Shown in pieces: positions 7,131-10,988 of a DNA stretch of 10,988 nt. Source of the stretch: Fidelibacterota bacterium UBA6531 (lineage in GTDB: Bacteria; Fidelibacterota; Marinisomatia; Marinisomatales; TCS55); assembly GCA_002436185.1 (NCBI GenBank), contig DJKX01000060.1, positions 1 to 10,988 of the forward strand, written 5' to 3'. Position numbers and translations under genes: made by a program. A model generated the notes under the pieces. The model did not search any database, was not told the origin of the DNA, and was given only the letters and a program-made list of their open reading frames with translations. Position 1 is the stretch's first letter. The number at the start of each line of letters is the position of its first letter.

Positions 7131-8149
7131 ACTGACAAAATACTATTTATGGAATTAATAACATTTTCAGGTGTAATTGATGTCATACAATATTGTTCTT
7201 TTCTATAGCAAGGTGTTTTACCATTTTGAGAACAAGGCCGACACCATAAATCTTCATTCGCCAGAGTTACTGAATTCTTCAAAAACGTTCCACCACCCGT
7301 TTCAACAGATGTTGGCCCCATAATCATAACGCCAGGAACACCCAGTGCTTCTGCAGCATGGACTAATCCTGTATCACTGCCCATGACTGCTTTGGCATTG
7401 TTGACTATACCCAAGGAAGTTCTCAAATCAGTTTTACCTTTTAAGTTCAATACTCTTGAGTCATCAATGTCAATTTTATCACAAATAGTATCATTTTCAG
7501 ATCCCAAGATAATTATAGAAAAATCTGTTTCTTTTAATAAATTTGTAAATACTGATTTATAACCTTCAACTGACCACATTTTCGTTTCCCATGCCGCACT
7601 GGGAATTACGATTAAATAATCATTTTCAATTCCATTTTGTTTTATAAGTTTAATAGCTTGATTTTTCTCATTTTCTGAAATTGAAAGTGTCGTATGAGGG
7701 ATGTCAGTCTGTCCATTTAAAACAGGTTTAAGACATTCATGATATAATATCCGTTGATTGAATCCATCTACAAAATCATTTATGTGTAATTGAAATAATT
7801 TCAACCGTTTCCAGCGTGGTTTTTTATATACCAGTGTTTCTGTATCCACAATCCGCCGACGCATGATTTTCGTGCGCAGTGAATTATGCAAATCCACAAC
7901 CAGATCATAGTCCTCATCTAACCTATTGCCCATACTGCGCAAGGTCATGACAGGTTCAGATGAATTTATTTTAATAATACGGTTAATGGATGGTTGATTC
8001 TCTAATAATGGTGCAAAATGACTTAAGGTCATAAAATCTATCCGAGCATTTGGAAATCGATTTCGAAGAGAAGCAAGTGGTGACGTTGCTTGTACGATAT
8101 CACCGATAGAACTTAAACGCAGGACCAAAATGGTCCGGGGGCTATCCAC
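7127..8149 (-). CDS. GT9-family LPS heptosyltransferase
   Basis: Family GT9 glycosyltransferases (WaaC/WaaF/WaaQ) add heptose from ADP-heptose to the LPS inner core in the cytoplasm. The 340 residues show the family marks: the start ILVLRLSSIGDIV (7-19), VDLHNSLRT (85-93), PSAAWETKMWSVEGY (183-197) and the sugar-nucleotide loop GSDTGLVHAAEALGVP (257-272) followed by MGPTS. Near the C terminus there is a four-cysteine group, C303, C306, C314 and C321, as in many WaaF-like proteins. It lies between the polyprenyl synthase gene (2-bp gap) and waaA (4-bp ATGA overlap), so a role on the Kdo that WaaA adds is likely. It starts at GTG 8149, almost directly after the upstream TAA. Heptosyltransferase I, II or III cannot be told apart here, so no symbol is given. 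The gene is AT-rich: the block 7501-7560 has 11 G/C in 60. Confidence 0.9.
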   Translation of the reverse strand: MDSPRTILVLRLSSIGDIVQATSPLASLRNRFPNARIDFMTLSHFAPLLENQPSINRIIKINSSEPVMTLRSMGNRLDEDYDLVVDLHNSLRTKIMRRRIVDTETLVYKKPRWKRLKLFQLHINDFVDGFNQRILYHECLKPVLNGQTDIPHTTLSISENEKNQAIKLIKQNGIENDYLIVIPSAAWETKMWSVEGYKSVFTNLLKETDFSIIILGSENDTICDKIDIDDSRVLNLKGKTDLRTSLGIVNNAKAVMGSDTGLVHAAEALGVPGVMIMGPTSVETGGGTFLKNSVTLANEDLWCRPCSQNGKTPCYRKEQYCMTSITPENVINSINSILSV

Positions 8150-8151
8150 GA

Positions 8152-9141
8152 TTAACCGGTACGTTGAATGTTATAGGCAACCAGGTCGATTAAAGAATCT
8201 TTATAAACAGAATCAGGATATTGACTGATGGCTTCAATGGCGATGGAACTGAAATCATCAATCTTTTTTCGTGCATAATTAAAACCATCAGTTTCATGAA
8301 TAATATTTTTCAATTCGTTTACATCTTCATCCGTTTTATGTTTATTCCGCATGATTCGCTTAATTTTTCTTTCGCCCTTTTTAGAAATATTACTGTAGCT
8401 ATGGATCAATGGTAGTGTGATCATATTTTTCTTAACGTCTAGCCCAACATTCTTCCCTGTTTCAGATTCTGTACCCTCCAAGTCAAACAAGTCGTCCTTT
8501 ATCTGAAAAGCCATTCCAAGATGCTTCCCGAATAGTGCCATATTCTGTCTATCCACTTTTTTCTCTGAAGCAGTGATAGCGCCAATTTCACAGCTGGTAG
8601 AAATCAATGAGGCTGTTTTTTGATAAATCATATCATAATACTCATCTTCTGTCATCGTTTTAGACATACTTTTTTCGATTTGTAGAATTTCTCCTGCGCT
8701 CAATTTTTCAGCAGTATTGGATAGAACTGTTAATGCATCTAAATCTTTTAATTTGATCAGATTAATCAGGACCTTACTAAACAAAAAATCGCCCATGAGA
8801 ATCGACACTTTATTTTTCCATATCCGATTAATGGCCAGGAAGCCGCGCCGTTTATCTGCACCGTCAACCACATCATCATGAATGAGCGTTGCCACGTGCA
8901 AAAGTTCTATCATCGCTGCAGCTTGATAACTCTGCAAAGTGGGTTTACCTGTTAAGCGTGCGGAAAGTATGGTCAAGATGGGCCGAATATGTTTTCCTTT
9001 ATGACGCAACAAATATTTACCGATTGTATTTACCAGCCGAACTTCAGATTGCATCGCTTCTCGAAACTCGTTTTCAAAGATTTTTAAATCTTCAAAAATA
9101 GGAGCTGTGATTTGTTTTAGATTTTTTATCTCTTCACGCAT
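8152..9141 (-). CDS. Long-chain trans-polyprenyl diphosphate synthase (IspB/HepT type)
   Basis: This enzyme extends allylic diphosphates with isopentenyl diphosphate to an all-trans chain, most likely the side chain of the respiratory quinone. The 329 residues contain both Asp-rich motifs: DDVVD (89-93) with KRRG after it, and DDLFD (216-220) within FQIKDDLFDLEGT. GKHIRP (49-54), GDFLF (117-121), QKTASLIST (174-182) and GKNVGLD (229-235) are also present. The residue five positions before the first motif is Ala84, as in E. coli IspB (ATLLHDD); a small residue there leaves the pocket open for long products, so C30 or longer is expected rather than farnesyl or geranylgeranyl. The exact length cannot be predicted. 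It is the first gene of the minus-strand run. ATG at 9141 is preceded by AT-rich leader without a Shine-Dalgarno. Confidence 0.92.
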   Translation of the reverse strand: MREEIKNLKQITAPIFEDLKIFENEFREAMQSEVRLVNTIGKYLLRHKGKHIRPILTILSARLTGKPTLQSYQAAAMIELLHVATLIHDDVVDGADKRRGFLAINRIWKNKVSILMGDFLFSKVLINLIKLKDLDALTVLSNTAEKLSAGEILQIEKSMSKTMTEDEYYDMIYQKTASLISTSCEIGAITASEKKVDRQNMALFGKHLGMAFQIKDDLFDLEGTESETGKNVGLDVKKNMITLPLIHSYSNISKKGERKIKRIMRNKHKTDEDVNELKNIIHETDGFNYARKKIDDFSSIAIEAISQYPDSVYKDSLIDLVAYNIQRTG

Positions 9142-9202
9142 ATTGGAATTTAGATAATTTTTATTGCAAACACATATTAGTCTTCTTGTTTATCCCTTTG
9201 TT

Positions 9203-9225
9203 TTGAATTAACCATATTAATTCAA
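9203..9225. promoter_or_regulatory. Perfect 9-bp inverted repeat in the operon leader
   Basis: TTGAATTAA (9203-9211) and TTAATTCAA (9217-9225) are exact reverse complements separated by the 5-base spacer CCATA. The repeat sits in the 139-bp gap between the stop of the secreted-protein gene and the start of the polyprenyl synthase gene, 61 bp before the latter's ATG. No T-run follows on either strand, so a factor-independent terminator is unlikely; a dyad operator for a dimeric regulator fits better. A TAATAT (minus strand, 9174-9179) just downstream could be a -10 element, but no convincing -35 goes with it. The rest of the gap shows nothing recognisable. Operator function is inference. Confidence 0.4.
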
Positions 9226-9280
9226 TGAAATGAATACAGTTTATAGGCTTCAATCTCATTATCTATTAGGAGGTACTACT

Positions 9281-10988
9281 TTATTTCAACAGCACCATCT
9301 TCTGTACTTTAGAAAAGCTGCCTGCTTGTATACGGTAAAAATACATACCAGCACTGACTGATTTTCCTGAATGATCTCTCCCGTCCCAAATTGTCTGATG
9401 ATAGCCGCTTGGCTGAATTCCATTCACCAGTACTTTTACCTCGCGTCCGAGAATATCGTAAATCACAAGATTAACGTGTGTTTGATCCGGGAGTTCATAT
9501 CTCAAAGTTGTTTTCGGATTGAAGGGATTTGGATAATTATTGTGCAGAACGAATTTACTTGGAATAGGTTTTTCAGCTTTTAAAACAATACTTCCGCTTA
9601 AAAGACTTTTTGCCATTGGATCTTCCGACAAATGTCGAATATCACTAAAATAATCAATTTGAAAGTCGTCATTCGTGTGAAGATTAAATATTAATTTTAC
9701 CAGTAACTCATTTTCAGGTTGAATAATTTGGTCTTTTGAAAAGGCTGCCATGTCAAAAACTAATTTCCCTGTTTCTTTATCTTCGTAATGAAGTGTAATC
9801 CACTTATTATCCATGTTTGAATCATACTCGAATCCTTCCAAATCCATTTTTTCAGGATCATACTTAAAAATATATTCCAATGCAGTAAACTCAACATCCA
9901 ATTCCAAAACAACATTCAAATCAAGTGAAACGGAAGTATTCGAATCCCAGGGATTTTCATAATGAAATTCAGGAAGAAATGTCAAATGTGTATCACTATT
10001 CATCATTTTTACTGACGGTGGAAGATTGTTTGAATATCCGTTTACTTGAGACCAATTCCACATATAGGTAAATGTTATCAATTCATCATAAGCAAAAACA
10101 CCATCCGGCTCAATAATTACATTGGGAATTTCTCCGGCAAAAGGATGCAATTCAAACTGATCAACATTAATTTGATCTTGTTCCCACCATGCATCTCTAA
10201 AAACGATAAAATCACTAAAGTTGATTTGATTATCCAGAGTATAATCTGCAATCAAAGGTGTAAAATACTCAAAATGCAGACTACCGATTGCGCCGTCATT
10301 GTCGTAATCGAAATATTTACCATCCGGATTTTTTATTCCTATCGATAACTGAACATAAACAGTATCGAATGCAGGAAAAGATGTTTCAGGTATAATCGTT
10401 ATCGTTTTATTGTCGGATCCGACAAATAAATTAAATCCCAGAGGACCATAACCATTACTTTCAATATTAATGTTTGATTCAACAGAATTGGGATCGAACT
10501 CATCTGCAAATACAATATTAATGGTATCCTGCAATTGGATCATGGAATACACATTTGGATTAGAGCTAACAGTCGTTCCAATCAAATGAAAATATTCAGT
10601 ATAAAATGCTCCCATATCCATTCGGGTTCCATCCGGGTCTTGGTCGTCAGGATCATCCTCCCACGTAATGCCATCACCGTCCAAATCGGGATCGCCTGCA
10701 TCAATACAAGGTGAATCAAACTGCAAAGCATAATCGCCATTTTCAGGATCAATAAAAAGCGGATCAGCATCAATGTTGCCCTCGCCTTCCCAGTCGCCTT
10801 CTATATCTGAATAGGTTGCAGTTACTGAACCATCAATCTCTGGAAACGAATTATTCCATAGGATACAGTTTACTAAAGTCGGATCGGACTCAGTGCAATA
10901 AATCCCGCCGCCATTGGTATCAGCAACATTATTGGATATAATACAATTTGTAAGTGTGGGGCTGGAATTATCCTCACACCAAATCCCT
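9281..10988 (-). CDS. Large secreted beta-helix protein with T9SS sorting domain, 5' end outside window
   Basis: The reading frame is open from the right edge (last full codon 10985-10987) to TAA at 9281, giving 568 visible residues. Numbering from the TTG codon at 10726, which I treat as internal: the 87 residues before it form parallel beta-helix coils (GIWC...NCIISNN, GIYC...NCILWNN), leading into DPLFIDPENGDYAL and SPCIDAGDPD. Residues 45-157 resemble a bacterial Ig-like (SbsA-type) domain. Residues 159-226 are dockerin-like, with a calcium-loop pattern D161-x-T-x-D165-x-Q-x-N169-x-x-D172. Residues 262-383 look cohesin-like. Residues 392-481 are a type A Por-secretion sorting domain (NNYPNPFNP, YDILGREV, SAGMYFYRI, ending QKMVLLK). 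Such proteins cross the outer membrane by the type IX system and are trimmed at the C-terminal domain. A signal peptide is expected outside the window. Ligand or enzymatic activity is unknown. Sorting-domain call is firm; cohesin and Ig calls are moderate. Confidence 0.9.
   Translation of the reverse strand, partial: GIWCEDNSSPTLTNCIISNNVADTNGGGIYCTESDPTLVNCILWNNSFPEIDGSVTATYSDIEGDWEGEGNIDADPLFIDPENGDYALQFDSPCIDAGDPDLDGDGITWEDDPDDQDPDGTRMDMGAFYTEYFHLIGTTVSSNPNVYSMIQLQDTINIVFADEFDPNSVESNINIESNGYGPLGFNLFVGSDNKTITIIPETSFPAFDTVYVQLSIGIKNPDGKYFDYDNDGAIGSLHFEYFTPLIADYTLDNQINFSDFIVFRDAWWEQDQINVDQFELHPFAGEIPNVIIEPDGVFAYDELITFTYMWNWSQVNGYSNNLPPSVKMMNSDTHLTFLPEFHYENPWDSNTSVSLDLNVVLELDVEFTALEYIFKYDPEKMDLEGFEYDSNMDNKWITLHYEDKETGKLVFDMAAFSKDQIIQPENELLVKLIFNLHTNDDFQIDYFSDIRHLSEDPMAKSLLSGSIVLKAEKPIPSKFVLHNNYPNPFNPKTTLRYELPDQTHVNLVIYDILGREVKVLVNGIQPSGYHQTIWDGRDHSGKSVSAGMYFYRIQAGSFSKVQKMVLLK
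10850..10987 (-). repeat. Beta-helix coil repeats, two visible copies
   Basis: Two related coding units lie in the partial gene. Copy one reads GIWCEDNSSPTLTNCIISNN and copy two GIYCTESDPTLVNCILWNN. Their GI-C motifs are 27 codons (81 bases) apart, and the PTL motifs 26 codons apart because of a one-residue indel. The G-[IG]-x-C ... P-T-L-x-N-C-I-[IL]-x-N-N pattern is that of polymorphic-outer-membrane-protein-like right-handed beta-helix coils. More copies are likely beyond the window edge. Confidence 0.7.

Noticed and set aside
9174..9179. TAATAT on the minus strand as a -10 box for the operon
   Set aside because: The sequence 17 bases upstream shows no -35 resemblance and there is no extended -10; no Bacteroidota-type TAnnTTTG box fits either, so it is not listed as a promoter.
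9268..9273. AGGAGG on the plus strand, a perfect Shine-Dalgarno match
   Set aside because: No start codon follows at a useful distance and no plus-strand reading frame of credible length begins there; it lies just past the stop of a minus-strand gene.

Overview
The window looks like chromosomal DNA from a Gram-negative, low-GC member of the Fibrobacterota-Chlorobiota-Bacteroidota (FCB) assemblage. Candidatus Marinimicrobia or an Ignavibacteria/Calditrichota relative is my best guess. The main clue is the large gene at the right edge: it ends in a type A Por-secretion (T9SS) sorting domain of the NYPNPFNP...GMYFYRI type, after dockerin-like and cohesin-like modules. Lipopolysaccharide genes (Kdo transferase, GT9 heptosyltransferase) show that an outer membrane is present. 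The lineage guess is inference.

Layout. (1) 49-1686 (+): a probable exported or lipoprotein metal-dependent amidohydrolase of the YtcJ type. It converges on everything else. (2) 1691-1713: a small AT-rich hairpin in the 39-bp convergent gap. (3) 9141 down to 1726 (-): seven head-to-tail genes that look like one operon. In transcription order these are a long-chain polyprenyl diphosphate synthase, a GT9 heptosyltransferase, Kdo transferase WaaA, a fused two-domain EcfA-like ABC ATPase, a PgsA-like CDP-alcohol phosphatidyltransferase, FtsY and RimO. The first six are separated by at most 3 bp or overlap; RimO follows after 75 bp. (4) 9142-9280: the operon leader, holding a perfect 9-bp inverted repeat. 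(5) 9281-10988 (-): the 3' part of a large secreted beta-helix protein whose 5' end lies outside the window.

Most of the operon makes or serves the cell envelope: isoprenoid chains (probably for quinones), LPS inner core, phospholipid head-group chemistry and membrane protein targeting. RimO modifies the ribosome. The ABC ATPase is the odd member. It resembles the energy-coupling ATPases of ECF transporters, yet no EcfT or substrate-binding subunit is nearby. Its residues predict one working and one degenerate ATP site.

I found no RNA genes, CRISPR arrays, insertion sequences, phage genes or defence genes. Apart from the fused ATPase, the inverted repeat and the modular secreted protein, the region is ordinary housekeeping sequence.
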